Source: Methanosarcinaceae archaeon (GTDB lineage Archaea > Halobacteriota > Methanosarcinia > Methanosarcinales > Methanosarcinaceae). Taken from it: a stretch of 64,000 nt of DNA. The DNA lies in contig JAIPUR010000011.1 of the NCBI GenBank assembly GCA_020055655.1, forward strand, positions 1-64,000, written 5' to 3'. The notes under the pieces are model-generated. The model was not told the DNA's origin, searched no databases, and was given only the letters and a program-made list of their open reading frames with translations. A program made the translations under genes and the position numbers. Below, in pieces: positions 38,691-48,482 of this stretch; position 1 is the first letter of the stretch, and every line of letters starts with the position of its first letter.

Positions 38691-40889
38691 ATGGCTAAAG
38701 ACAAAATGGTTGACCGTGTCGCAGGCATCATGAGTCAACCAAAGATGATACGCAACATAGGCATTGTTGCGCACATTGATCACGGAAAGACAACTTTATC
38801 AGATAACCTTCTTGCAGGCGCTGGCATGCTCTCAAAAGAGCTTGCCGGTAACGCATGCTGGACCGACTCTGATGAGGAAGAGCAAGAAAGAGGTATTACC
38901 ATTGACTCCGCAAACGTTTCAATGGTCCACGAGTACGATGGCAAAGAATATCTCATCAACCTTATTGATACACCAGGGCACGTAGACTTTGGTGGTGACG
39001 TTACTCGCGCAATGCGTGCTGTGGACGGTGCTGTTGTAGTTATTGATGCTGTAGAAGGTACAATGCCACAGACAGAAACTGTTCTCAGACAGGCATTGAA
39101 AGAGCACGTCAAGCCAGTTCTTTTCATCAACAAAGTTGACCGTCTCATCAATGAGTTGCAGGTCGACGGACAGGAAATGCAGATCAGACTCGGAAAACTT
39201 ATCGACCACGTGAACAAGCTCATCAAAGGTATGAACGAAGAGCGCTACAAGGCAGGATGGAAAGTTGATGCAGCAGAAGGTACTGTAGCTTTCGGTTCAG
39301 CATTGTACAACTGGGCTATCAGTGTACCAACGATGCAGAAGACCGGTGTCACATTCCAGCAGATCTATGATTACAATAAAGCTGAAGATGAAGAGAGCAT
39401 AAAGGAACTTGCAGAAAAGTGCCCGCTTCATGAAGTTCTCAATGACATGGTAATCAGGTTCCTTCCATCCCCACTTGAAGCACAGGAAGGCAGAATTGGT
39501 GCGATATGGCACGGTGACAAGGAATCCGAGATTGCTGAATCAATGTACAGTGCAAACCCTAACGGCGATCTTGCGTTCATGGTAACAGATATCGCAATGG
39601 ACCCACATGCTGGTGAAGTAGCAACCGGAAGGTTGTTCAGTGGATCACTCAAACGTGGTACAGAAGTCTATGTATCTGGCACATCGAATACTAACAGAAT
39701 TCAGCAGGTCGGTGTTTTCATGGGTCCAAAGAGACTTGAAGTGGAAAATATCCCAGCAGGAAACATTGCAGCTGTAACAGGACTCAGAGATGCTATTGTC
39801 GGTTCAACCGTAACAACTCTCGAAGGCATGGAAGCTTTCGAAAGCATTACTCACGCAAGTGAGCCAGTAGTTACTGTTGCTGTTGAAGCTAAGCACATGA
39901 AGGACCTTCCAAAGCTTGTTGAAGTATTGAGACAGGTTGCAAAGGAAGACCCAACACTTAAGATCACACTCGACGAAGAAACTGGCGAGCACTTGATGGC
40001 TGGTATGGGTGAACTCCACCTTGAGGTCATTGCACACAGGATCGAGCGTGATAAGGGTGTCGAGATAACGACCACACCACCTCTGGTAGTATACCGTGAG
40101 ACCATCCGTAACAGCGCTGGACCAGTGGAAGGTAAGTCACCAAACAGACACAACAGATTCTACGTCGAAGTTGAACCTCTTGAGCAGGAAGTAAGAGACC
40201 TTATCAAAGCTGGCGAGATATCAATGCGTATGCCTGAAGTTGAGCGCAGAGAAAAGCTTATGGCAGCAGGCCTTAGCAAAGAAGAAGCTAAAGGTATCGC
40301 AGATATATTTGAGAGCAATGTTTACATAGATGTCACAAAGGGTATCCAGCACCTTAATGAAACCATGGAACTTATCCTTGAAGGATTCCAGGAAGTAATG
40401 AAGGCAGGACCTCTTTCAAAAGAGCCATGTATGGGCATAAAAGTTAAACTTGTTGATGCAAAGTTACACGAAGATGCTGTCCACAGAGGACCAGCTCAGG
40501 TAATTCCTGCATCCAGACAGGGTATCCAGGCAGCAATGCTCATGGCAGACGACACACTTCTTGAACCATACCAGAAAGTATTCATCCAGGTTCCACAAAA
40601 CAACATGGGTGGTGCAACCAAGGAGATCCAGGGACGCCGTGGTGTCATCATAGACATGACAGCCGAAGGTGACATGACAATTATTGAGTCAAGAGCACCT
40701 GTATCTGAGCTCTTCGGATTTGCAGGTGACATCAGATCAGCAACTGAAGGTCGCGCTATGTGGAGTACCGAGTTTGCAGGATTTGACACACTTCCGGCTA
40801 ACATGACAACAGAAGTTGTTAGTGGCATCAGAGAAAGAAAGGGACTTAAGAAGGAACTCCCACAAGCATCTGACTACATGAGTATGTAA
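38691..40889 (+). CDS. fusA: Translation elongation factor EF-2
   Basis: Translocase GTPase, 732 residues, archaeal aEF-2. G motifs: [15 protein letters not shown] (P-loop), [21 protein letters not shown] and NKVDRL. Diphthamide site region near the C-terminus: [19 protein letters not shown], where His is the modified residue in archaea and eukaryotes. Confidence 0.97.
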   Translation: MAKDKMVDRVAGIMSQPKMIRNIGIVAHIDHGKTTLSDNLLAGAGMLSKELAGNACWTDSDEEEQERGITIDSANVSMVHEYDGKEYLINLIDTPGHVDFGGDVTRAMRAVDGAVVVIDAVEGTMPQTETVLRQALKEHVKPVLFINKVDRLINELQVDGQEMQIRLGKLIDHVNKLIKGMNEERYKAGWKVDAAEGTVAFGSALYNWAISVPTMQKTGVTFQQIYDYNKAEDEESIKELAEKCPLHEVLNDMVIRFLPSPLEAQEGRIGAIWHGDKESEIAESMYSANPNGDLAFMVTDIAMDPHAGEVATGRLFSGSLKRGTEVYVSGTSNTNRIQQVGVFMGPKRLEVENIPAGNIAAVTGLRDAIVGSTVTTLEGMEAFESITHASEPVVTVAVEAKHMKDLPKLVEVLRQVAKEDPTLKITLDEETGEHLMAGMGELHLEVIAHRIERDKGVEITTTPPLVVYRETIRNSAGPVEGKSPNRHNRFYVEVEPLEQEVRDLIKAGEISMRMPEVERREKLMAAGLSKEEAKGIADIFESNVYIDVTKGIQHLNETMELILEGFQEVMKAGPLSKEPCMGIKVKLVDAKLHEDAVHRGPAQVIPASRQGIQAAMLMADDTLLEPYQKVFIQVPQNNMGGATKEIQGRRGVIIDMTAEGDMTIIESRAPVSELFGFAGDIRSATEGRAMWSTEFAGFDTLPANMTTEVVSGIRERKGLKKELPQASDYMSM

Positions 40890-40896
40890 AGTGGAT

Positions 40897-40919
40897 TTTT
40901 GCGGCAAAATGCTGCAAAA
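40897..40919 (+). terminator. Hairpin between fusA and tuf
   Basis: TTTTGCGGCA and TGCTGCAAAA form a ten-pair stem (one G-T) with an AAA loop, eight bases after fusA; no T-run follows, so it may be a processing or partial-termination element. Confidence 0.5.
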
Positions 40920-40978
40920 CCCCCATTTCGTCAGAAAGGTTTAAACGTAAAAAGACCTATTATGGCAAATCAAACTGA

Positions 40979-40989
40979 TATATTTAAAA
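40979..40989 (+). promoter_or_regulatory. Internal TATA box for tuf
   Basis: ATATTTAAAAT lies 23-33 bases before the tuf ATG, suggesting extra transcription of tuf and rps10 from an internal promoter with a very short leader. Confidence 0.4.
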
Positions 40990-41011
40990 TTTAACTAAAG
41001 GAGATATGAAA

Positions 41012-42280
41012 ATGGCAGCTGAGAAACCACACATGAACTTAGCAGTTATCGGTCACATTGACCACGGCAAATCAACACTTGTCGGAAGATTAATGTTCGA
41101 AACTGGAGCAATACCTGCTCACTTGATAGAGAAATATAAAGCAGAAGCAAAAGAAAAAGGAAAAGAATCCTTTGCATTTGCTTGGGTAATGGACTCACTT
41201 AAGGAAGAGCGTGAAAGAGGTATCACAATCGATATCGCTCACAAGAGATTCGACACAGACAAATTCTACTACACAATTGTAGACTGTCCAGGCCACCGTG
41301 ACTTCGTCAAGAACATGATCACCGGTGCATCCCAGGCAGACGCAGCTATCCTTGTAGTAGCAGCACCTGATGGTGTAATGGCTCAGACAAAGGAGCACGT
41401 ATTCCTTTCAAGAACACTTGGTATCAACCAGCTCATCATTGCAGTTAACAAGATGGACGCAGCAGACTACAGCGAAGAAAGATACAATGCTGTCAAGGAA
41501 GAAGTCTCACAGCTCCTCGGTATGGTTGGATTCAAAGCATCCGAAGTTCCATTCATCCCAACCTCAGCATTTGAGGGCGATAACATGCAGGCACCAAGTC
41601 CAAACACACCTTGGTACAAAGGCCCATCCGTTCTTGAGGCACTCAACGCAATCAAGGAACCAGAAAAGCCAGACACACTTCCACTCCGAATCCCAATCCA
41701 GGATGCATACACCATCTCCGGTATCGGAACTGTACCTGTAGGCAGAGTTGAGACCGGAATTATGAAGAAGGGGCAGAATGTAACATTCATGCCAAGTAAC
41801 TCAACCGGTGAAGTAAAGTCCATTGAAATGCACCACGAGGAACAGCCACAAGCAGGCCCTGGTGACAACATTGGATGGAGTGTAAGAGGTGTAGGTAAGT
41901 CAGACGTCAGAAGAGGAGATGTTTGTGGACCAGCAGATAAGCCACCTTCCGTAGCTGACGAATTTACAGCACAGATCGTTGTACTCCAGCACCCATCCGC
42001 AGTCACAGTCGGATACACACCAGTATTCCACTGCCACACCGCGCAGACCGCATGTACTCTCATGTCCATCGACAAGAAGCTTGATCCTAAATCAGGCCAG
42101 GTCAAGGAAGAGAACCCAACCTTCATTAAGGCTGGAGATGCAGCAATTGTAACAATCAAGCCAACCAGACCAATGGTAATTGAGCCAATCAAGGAAATTC
42201 CACAGCTCGGTAGATTCGCTATCCGTGATATGGGAATGACCATCGCTGCTGGCATGTGCATGAGTGTCAAACAGAAATAA
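41012..42280 (+). CDS. tuf: Translation elongation factor EF-1A
   Basis: GTPase delivering aminoacyl-tRNA to the ribosome, 422 residues. G motifs [39 protein letters not shown] and NKMDAADY. The ATG at 41012 is used: AAGGAGAT lies at a proper eight-base distance, whereas ATG 41006 directly abuts it. Confidence 0.98.
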   Translation: MAAEKPHMNLAVIGHIDHGKSTLVGRLMFETGAIPAHLIEKYKAEAKEKGKESFAFAWVMDSLKEERERGITIDIAHKRFDTDKFYYTIVDCPGHRDFVKNMITGASQADAAILVVAAPDGVMAQTKEHVFLSRTLGINQLIIAVNKMDAADYSEERYNAVKEEVSQLLGMVGFKASEVPFIPTSAFEGDNMQAPSPNTPWYKGPSVLEALNAIKEPEKPDTLPLRIPIQDAYTISGIGTVPVGRVETGIMKKGQNVTFMPSNSTGEVKSIEMHHEEQPQAGPGDNIGWSVRGVGKSDVRRGDVCGPADKPPSVADEFTAQIVVLQHPSAVTVGYTPVFHCHTAQTACTLMSIDKKLDPKSGQVKEENPTFIKAGDAAIVTIKPTRPMVIEPIKEIPQLGRFAIRDMGMTIAAGMCMSVKQK

Positions 42281-42304
42281 GACACTCCCATTTCCATTTT
42301 TTAG

Positions 42305-42628
<324 letters not shown>

Positions 42629-42634
42629 GAAAGC

Positions 42635-42660
42635 ATAGTTATTGATCACACAATAACTAT
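42635..42660 (+). terminator. Terminator hairpin after rps10
   Basis: ATAGTTATTG and CAATAACTAT form a perfect ten-pair stem with a six-base loop, just after rps10 and between convergent genes; the sequence beyond is T-rich. Confidence 0.7.
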
Positions 42661-42762
42661 CACCTTATCTTGTTACAGATAAAACTGTAGCTACTTACCT
42701 TCTTCTAATTTCTTTTTTATAAATATCATATAACTACGTTGAAATGAAATATTGGAAAAATC

Positions 42763-44460
42763 CTATCGAAGATTATCCACGAGTACTGCATCCAGCTCGA
42801 TAACGAAATTTGAACCTTTTGGAGAATTATCTTCTACCCATACCTTACCACCATATCGATCAATTGTTTTCCTGACAATAAACATGCCAAAGCCGGTATG
42901 ACCTGTTTCCCCATATTTGAAACCTTCATCAAAAACACGCGGTTTAACATCCTCTGGAATTCCAATCCCATCATCTGCAAATTCAATTCTACAAACATTA
43001 TCATCTTGCATAATACTAACATCTATTTGGCTGGATCTGCCATGGACTATAGCGTTGCTTATGATATTGTCAACAACAGAATTAAATGCTGCATCTGCCT
43101 TTATGAGACAGTCACCATTGACAGATGAAGATACATCATACTTTCCAAGCGAATTTAAGACAAGATCTTTAACATTAAAAAAATCAAGGTCTTCATTCGG
43201 CGATGTTGTCAAATCGAGATCATGCATGTTCCTTATTAGTGAAACACCTTTATCAGCAGCTTTTTTTGCCATGATGATAAATTGTACATCGTCAGAATTT
43301 GAATACATATCAAGTGCTGAGGTAACAATTTGCAAGCTATTGGCGATATCATGCCTCAAAATACGATTTGTAGTTCGAAGCATATCAGCAATTTCCACAT
43401 ACTTTTTCCTGGACTCTGATATCTCCTGGTAACGTCTGATACTTAATAATGTAAGACTGGATGCCTTTGCTATATCAAGAGCAATGCTAAGATATTCTTC
43501 CATATGCTCAGGATGGGCAATATCAGAAACCTCCACCATACCCAATAAACCATCCGTGGTAGAAATCTTTACACAAAAGCTATTTCCTTTATTGAAGGTT
43601 AAATAATTAGCATCAGAATTTCTGAACGAGTTAATTAATTCCTCACCCATAAAAGATGATTTATAAATATCATCAACATCCTCAACTAAAGAATGATACA
43701 ATACAGACTTAGGTGCGAACATTAGTTCATATAACTTACAAATGGAAGCTACTGCATCAGAAGTATTTGAAACATCCGCCATTTTTCTAATAAAATCAAG
43801 TGACATAGCATATGATGCTGCTTTCTTATTTGATTCTCTCAATAAAGATTGCTTTTTTTCAACACTCCAAAGCAAAATTATATTTTCAAGGGCCAATGAA
43901 AAATGATCCATATTGACATTTAGTATTTCAAATGGAAGGCCAGTGAACTTTGAAAACTCAGCCACTTTCCCATATACATCAACATAAAAGCCCGTATCCA
44001 CAACAAGAATTGAAGAATAATTTTGAGAAAAGAATGATTGTGGTTCCACACCATAAACACTAAAATCCAGAATATTTTCCCGCCAATTATCCACCCAGGA
44101 AGATAAGACGATAAAATCACATGCTTCTAAATTCTCTTTCAGAATATCAAAGCCAACAAACATCCCACAGACATTTTCAACTGTATGAATGCTCACAGAG
44201 CCTGTAAAATCATTTTTAAGCATTTGTTGAGGATAGGATCCTTCAAACAGAATCAAGATATCATTGTCACAATTCATTCCAGCTATAATTTCAGGGATCG
44301 TTTCGGAATTCGAGCTCATCGACGACTCAGAAGAATAAAATAAAGATTTTATGCCCTTAAATCGATCATCTCGGAAAACATACTCCACTTCACGTGTTAT
44401 GAATTCAGGCAAGAAAAAGTACATATCATATATCATTGGAACCTCAAAGATATTTTCCAA
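42763..44460 (-). CDS. DUF1638-GAF-histidine kinase, candidate corrinoid-linked sensor
   Basis: 565-residue soluble sensor kinase. Residues about 65-200 resemble DUF1638, a domain normally found as separate proteins beside methanol/methylamine methyltransferase genes (DNDILILFEGSYP, FIVLSSWVDNWRENIL, VVDTGFYVDVYGKVAEF). A GAF-like region spans about 215-355. The H-box is ILRHDIANSLQIV with His370, followed by N-box DNIISNAIVHG, G1 DDGIGIPED and G2 GFGMFIVRKTI. No transmembrane helix. Overlaps the end of the MtaA-like gene by 17 bases, so they are co-translated. No response regulator lies in the window. Confidence 0.85.
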   Translation of the reverse strand: MENIFEVPMIYDMYFFLPEFITREVEYVFRDDRFKGIKSLFYSSESSMSSNSETIPEIIAGMNCDNDILILFEGSYPQQMLKNDFTGSVSIHTVENVCGMFVGFDILKENLEACDFIVLSSWVDNWRENILDFSVYGVEPQSFFSQNYSSILVVDTGFYVDVYGKVAEFSKFTGLPFEILNVNMDHFSLALENIILLWSVEKKQSLLRESNKKAASYAMSLDFIRKMADVSNTSDAVASICKLYELMFAPKSVLYHSLVEDVDDIYKSSFMGEELINSFRNSDANYLTFNKGNSFCVKISTTDGLLGMVEVSDIAHPEHMEEYLSIALDIAKASSLTLLSIRRYQEISESRKKYVEIADMLRTTNRILRHDIANSLQIVTSALDMYSNSDDVQFIIMAKKAADKGVSLIRNMHDLDLTTSPNEDLDFFNVKDLVLNSLGKYDVSSSVNGDCLIKADAAFNSVVDNIISNAIVHGRSSQIDVSIMQDDNVCRIEFADDGIGIPEDVKPRVFDEGFKYGETGHTGFGMFIVRKTIDRYGGKVWVEDNSPKGSNFVIELDAVLVDNLR

Positions 44461-45475
44461 ATTTTCGAACTGAATTCGAAATACTCAGCAGTACATCCTC
44501 TGAAACCTGATAAGGAATTTCACCGTGGTTATCCGACATGATATAACCTCCGCCTTTTGCAGCTTTTTCTATGGCATCTTTGACTTTTGATTCAGCATCC
44601 TGTTGAGTCCAGCGTATCATCTCAATACCATTCAGATTTCCAAGAACAGACATCTTTCCAGCACATGCTGACTTAACTTCCGCCAGATCTTCCAGCACAC
44701 TGGTACAAACGACCGCTGATCCGGTTTCTGCAATATCATCAATAATAGGCAGACATCTTCCTGAAGCCATATGAGTTGCAACTGGTGCCTTTATCTCTGA
44801 AATAGTCTTTTGGGCAACTTTAAAACCGGTTTTCCTGTAAAGTTCAGGAGGGATTATAGTTGAAGAAGAAACAGGATCGAAATAGCAAATCACCGTTGCA
44901 CCGGCTTGCACTTGAAGGTTAGCCCACTGCACACTGAATTTTTTGTTGACCTTCATTAACTCGCTAAAAATGTCAGGCTCACCGTAGATCAGGTCAAGAT
45001 ATTCACCAAATCCCATTTGCATAACAGGAAGAGAGAACGGAGACATTACAACACCTACAATTGGAATATCCTCCCCAGCATGCTCTTTTAGTATCCTTGT
45101 AGTTTCAAGGACCATACCCATCCCGGAGGATTCAAGCACATCCGGTGCTTCTAGTGAGAGAACATCACCAAAATCATCAATAATTGGTCTGCCAGAATTT
45201 GGAGGGGCATTATCAAAATAAATAGACTCACTCCCCCACGCTTCAAGTTCCAGAGCAGCATAATAGAATGGATAAAGACAATCGTGTTTGTATTTTTGCT
45301 GCATAGACAACTGAGCATTAGCAACAAGTTCAGGTTTTGAAAAATATTCTTTAATTGACACATGGGACTCTTTGGCACCATAGATGGTCAACATATGGAA
45401 AAGTGGAACCCTATCAGGCTCTTTAAAGCTCAGAGCTGCAAGCACACGCTCCATTGAAGTCATTTCATCACTCAT
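44444..45475 (-). CDS. MtaA/uroporphyrinogen-decarboxylase-family methyltransferase-like protein
   Basis: 343-residue TIM-barrel protein of the UroD/MtaA family. True methylcobamide:CoM methyltransferases bind zinc through His-x-Cys and a later Cys. Here the first motif reads THMASGRCL (His235, Ala237 in place of Cys) and the later site reads SDNHGEIP (His317), so the usual zinc ligands are replaced. MERVLAALSFKEPDRVP and VLGNLNGIEM are family features. It overlaps the corrinoid protein gene (ATGA) and the kinase gene, forming one operon. A regulatory or altered catalytic role is inferred. Confidence 0.85.
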   Translation of the reverse strand: MSDEMTSMERVLAALSFKEPDRVPLFHMLTIYGAKESHVSIKEYFSKPELVANAQLSMQQKYKHDCLYPFYYAALELEAWGSESIYFDNAPPNSGRPIIDDFGDVLSLEAPDVLESSGMGMVLETTRILKEHAGEDIPIVGVVMSPFSLPVMQMGFGEYLDLIYGEPDIFSELMKVNKKFSVQWANLQVQAGATVICYFDPVSSSTIIPPELYRKTGFKVAQKTISEIKAPVATHMASGRCLPIIDDIAETGSAVVCTSVLEDLAEVKSACAGKMSVLGNLNGIEMIRWTQQDAESKVKDAIEKAAKGGGYIMSDNHGEIPYQVSEDVLLSISNSVRKFGKYL

Positions 45476-46113
45476 TCAACCACCCCCGTTAATTCATATA
45501 CTTTGGACAGTGCCTCTGTTGCATCAAGTGCCATGGCATCTGCACCCACTTGCTTCCATAACTCATCATCAAACAAAAACGGAGCACCACCTACTATGAT
45601 ATTGGTGCTGATTCCAGTTTCATTAAAACAATTTCGTAAACTTTTAACTTCATAAGCAAAGTTGAGCATCAGGGTTGAAACCAGCAAAACTTCAATAGCA
45701 TCTTTTACAACATTAGTAGCAAGCTCATCTACTGGTATTGCACCATAATCAAAAATACTAAATCCACTCGCCTTCAGACATGAAGCAACTATCTGTTTTC
45801 CAAGCATATGTTGGTCACCCAGGGTTGCAACACCCAGCACGGGCATATCCCTTCTTTTTGGACTTTCAGGCGGAAGAATCGAATTTACTATTTCTTCACA
45901 TATATTGCTGGCCATGTACTCCTGAGACAAAGCAATGCTACCGACTTCCCATTCCTTACCTATATTTTCAAGTGCAGGCATCATTATTTGCTGAATTAAC
46001 TGAAAAGCATTGTCTCCAGTAAATTCATCTTGTATCAGCCGTTTTGCAGCAACCTTGTTCAAAGAAAGCAAGTATTGTTTGAATTGTGAAGATAAAGTAG
46101 TATATAGAACCAT
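45472..46113 (-). CDS. Corrinoid (B12-binding) protein, MtaC-like, with cobalt-ligand His
   Basis: 213-residue two-domain corrinoid protein: a helical cap (residues about 1-88, with IMMPALENIGKEWEVGSIALSQEY) and a Rossmann B12-binding domain with LGDQHMLGKQ, matching DxHxxG; His102 would coordinate cobalt in the base-off form. Further motifs: LLVSTLMLNFAYEV and IIVGGAPFLFDDELW. Translation is coupled to the MtaA-like gene. Likely partner of that protein and the kinase. Confidence 0.9.
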   Translation of the reverse strand: MVLYTTLSSQFKQYLLSLNKVAAKRLIQDEFTGDNAFQLIQQIMMPALENIGKEWEVGSIALSQEYMASNICEEIVNSILPPESPKRRDMPVLGVATLGDQHMLGKQIVASCLKASGFSIFDYGAIPVDELATNVVKDAIEVLLVSTLMLNFAYEVKSLRNCFNETGISTNIIVGGAPFLFDDELWKQVGADAMALDATEALSKVYELTGVVE

Positions 46114-46306
46114 AAATTATACCCTTGATATATATAATAAATTTAAGCTGCTTCAATAAAAAGATAACTATTGAATAGCCATTAGAATCTGAATTTCTTG
46201 AATATTTATTAGATGTTTAAAATTAATAAACACTCAAATAAAAGTTCAATTAGATAAATTATTAAGAAGCTGAAGTATCTGGACAATGTACAACAATTTA
46301 CTATTA

Positions 46307-46945
46307 TTAGGATTCAATAATTACATCATAAACTCTGAACATTACTTCTGTTGCGTCAGCGGCCATTGAATCAGCACCTAATTTTTTCCACAGAGTATCA
46401 TCAAGTAAAAATGGAGCGCCACCAGCTATTATTTTAGTGCTGATACCTTCTTCGCTAAAACGATCCTTCAGATCTTTAACCTTATAAGCAAAATCAGGCA
46501 TTCTGGTTGAAGTCAGAACGATATCAATTCCATCCTCCTGCACTTTACTTACAACATCCTCCACAAGCATATTTCCGTAATCAAATATATTGAATCCAGC
46601 TGCTTTCATAAATGAGATTACAATTTGCTTACCAAGCAGGAACTCATCTCCCAGTGTTGTGATGGCCGACGTTGGCATAGCTTTTCTTTCAGGGCTTTGA
46701 AGAGGGAGTATTGAGTTTACAATTTCTTCACATGCATTGTTAGCCTTGAGTTCATGAGATAAAGGGATTGTACCATCTTTCCAGCTTAACTCTATGCTCC
46801 TGAGAGCAGGCATGATTATTTCGCGGATTAATTGAATAGCATTGTTTCCGGTAAACTCATTTTGTACCATTTTGTTTGCAGATTCTTTATCCATAGAAAG
46901 TAAGTGTTGCTCAAATTGTAAAGATAAAGCATTTTTTGTGACCAT
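46307..46945 (-). CDS. Corrinoid-protein paralogue lacking the cobalt-ligand His
   Basis: 212-residue paralogue of the protein encoded at 45472, closely similar throughout (QFEQHLLSMDKE, EFTGNNAIQLI, CEEIVNSILP, IAGGAPFLLDDTLW). The DxHxxG motif reads GDEFLLGKQ: Phe102 takes the place of the His that binds cobalt. The codon is TTC, two base changes from a His codon. Start placed at ATG 46945, which aligns with the paralogue's start and has GGGGGT upstream; ATG 46966 would add seven residues. A 193-base AT-rich gap separates the two genes. Confidence 0.88.
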   Translation of the reverse strand: MVTKNALSLQFEQHLLSMDKESANKMVQNEFTGNNAIQLIREIIMPALRSIELSWKDGTIPLSHELKANNACEEIVNSILPLQSPERKAMPTSAITTLGDEFLLGKQIVISFMKAAGFNIFDYGNMLVEDVVSKVQEDGIDIVLTSTRMPDFAYKVKDLKDRFSEEGISTKIIAGGAPFLLDDTLWKKLGADSMAADATEVMFRVYDVIIES

Positions 46946-47033
46946 TGTGTTATTTACCCCCGCCATTGATAGAAGATAAATTCGGAACTATTTCAATATA
47001 TAGATAACTACATTGACTCAATGTTAGATACTA

Positions 47034-47771
47034 TTAGGAAACATCACCACAAACAGCGCAATCATCTCTTTTAGATATCCTGAGAGATTCTGATTCGGTA
47101 GAGAGACCATCCCATATCAATAATTTATTTGTCATTAATTTGCCAATACCAAGAATGTATTTTATCACTTCATTTGCCTGCATCATAGCAACTATACCAG
47201 CCGTAACACCAACAACCGGAAAAAGCTCGCTTTTTGGAGGACTTGGAAAAATGCAATTCATGCAGGGAGTTTTACCTGGAATTATAGTTGTAAGCTGACC
47301 ATTGAAGCCGCTTATTGCTCCATGAAAAAGAGGTATCTTCTTTTTGTGGGCAACAAGGTTTAAAAGATAACGGATCGGATAATTATCCATTGCATCTACT
47401 ATCAGGTCTGCATCACCCACCAGATCAAAAACATTGGATTCATCAATTGTAGTAGAAACGACCTCTATATTGACTTCTGAGTTTATTGCAGATAGTTTTT
47501 CTTCTGCTGAAAGTACTTTTTCTTTCCCCACATCCTTTTCCCAATGTAACACCTGGCGATTGAGATTGCTTGTATCAACTACGTCTTTATCTACAAGCTT
47601 GATAGAGCCGATTCCTGCAACTGCCAAATATAATGCCACAGGACAACCTAGTCCCCCTGCACCAGCAATAAATACCCGGGAACTTTTCAGTTTTTCCTGA
47701 CCATCTTCACCAAAAAGCATGGTCTGCCGTGCATAGCGTTCCAACTCATCCTCACTTAGCATATAGCTCAC
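47034..47771 (-). CDS. ThiF/MoeB/HesA-type E1-like adenylyltransferase
   Basis: Activates the C-terminal Gly-Gly of a ubiquitin-like sulfur carrier with ATP. 245 residues: RYARQTMLFGEDGQEKL, nucleotide motif GAGGLGCPVALYLAVAGIG, DTSNLNRQVLHWEKDVG, DNYPIRYLLN, and zinc Cys pairs CMNC and CAVC. Lies 43 bases downstream of a ThiS/MoaD-like gene ending in Gly-Gly, its likely substrate. Could serve thiamine, molybdopterin or tRNA sulfur transfer, or protein SAMPylation. Confidence 0.92.
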   Translation of the reverse strand: MSYMLSEDELERYARQTMLFGEDGQEKLKSSRVFIAGAGGLGCPVALYLAVAGIGSIKLVDKDVVDTSNLNRQVLHWEKDVGKEKVLSAEEKLSAINSEVNIEVVSTTIDESNVFDLVGDADLIVDAMDNYPIRYLLNLVAHKKKIPLFHGAISGFNGQLTTIIPGKTPCMNCIFPSPPKSELFPVVGVTAGIVAMMQANEVIKYILGIGKLMTNKLLIWDGLSTESESLRISKRDDCAVCGDVS

Positions 47772-47814
47772 TTGATCAACAAGACAGAAAAGCTTAATCC
47801 TCTAAAAACAGAAC

Positions 47815-48009
47815 TTAGCCACCAAAGACAACCTGAATTATCCGAATTTCATCATCATCCTCAAGAATACAGTCTTCAGGGATAACTTCTGAATTCCTTA
47901 CCACAAGAACTTCACTCATACTTATATCCAGATCATCTAACAAGACTTCCAGTAAAATGGAATCAACACTTTTACCTTTGAGCTCACCATCTGGCATTGT
48001 AATTTTCAT
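47815..48009 (-). CDS. ThiS/MoaD/SAMP-like ubiquitin-fold sulfur carrier
   Basis: 64-residue beta-grasp protein ending in VVFGG, the Gly-Gly tail adenylated by the adjacent ThiF-like enzyme. MKITMPDGELKG start and EVIPEDCILEDDDEIRII (the conserved pre-tail region) fit the family. First gene of the minus-strand pair. Confidence 0.88.
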   Translation of the reverse strand: MKITMPDGELKGKSVDSILLEVLLDDLDISMSEVLVVRNSEVIPEDCILEDDDEIRIIQVVFGG

Positions 48010-48373
48010 AGTGCTACCTTAACTTAGCTACAGTTGCGCCAGATATAAGATTAACGCCGTTAACAGCTGATGAGACTTAAATAAAGCCATGAAATAGAAA
48101 ATAGTACATAAAATGCAAGTATATAGGATCAATAGATAATTAAACACTACGTAAACCATTTGCCAATATCTTATCAGGAAGAAACACCAGGATTACCTAC
48201 GGTGTGGGCCACCATACATTTAGAGCTCTTATTCCCTCAATTGCTTAAATTGCTCTTTTTTACTTCGCTGTCCCACACCCATAACCCCACCAGGTTTATC
48301 TTGAAAGCAGATCCATATCTGCATCAAATTAATCTTTAATAAAAGATATCAATCAGCAGTCAATATCATTAAT
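48010..48373 (+). other. Intergenic region with a possible structured RNA
   Basis: 364 bases between the ThiS-like gene and tRNA-Arg with no protein gene. It holds GGTGTGGG (48201-48208) and CCCACACC (48272-48279), a perfect eight-pair stem enclosing a second hairpin AGAGC...GCTCT (48222-48256) followed by TTTTTT. Could be a small RNA or a terminator; not matched to a known family. Confidence 0.45.
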
Positions 48374-48445
48374 GGGCCTGTAGTGTAGTGGATATCACTT
48401 TAGCCTCCGGAGCTTAGAACCCGGGTTCGATTCCCGACAGGCCCG
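48374..48445 (+). tRNA. tRNA-Arg (anticodon CCG)
   Basis: Acceptor GGGCCTG/CAGGCCC is perfect, anticodon loop CTCCGGA gives CCG, T loop TTCGATT. One T-T mismatch in the anticodon stem and one C-A at the outer T-stem pair. No CCA is encoded (discriminator G followed by TAA). No intron. Confidence 0.92.
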
Positions 48446-48482
48446 TAATTATTGTTCTAAATAGATTCAGCTAGTGCTTAAA

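Noticed and set aside
41467-42297. Long minus-strand open frame (276 codons) opposite EF-1A
   Set aside because: It is an antisense shadow of a strongly conserved gene with biased codons, without a ribosome binding site or recognisable product.
44444-45475. Uroporphyrinogen decarboxylase of haem synthesis
   Set aside because: Neighbours are corrinoid proteins and the sequence is closer to MtaA-type proteins than to HemE; no haem genes nearby.
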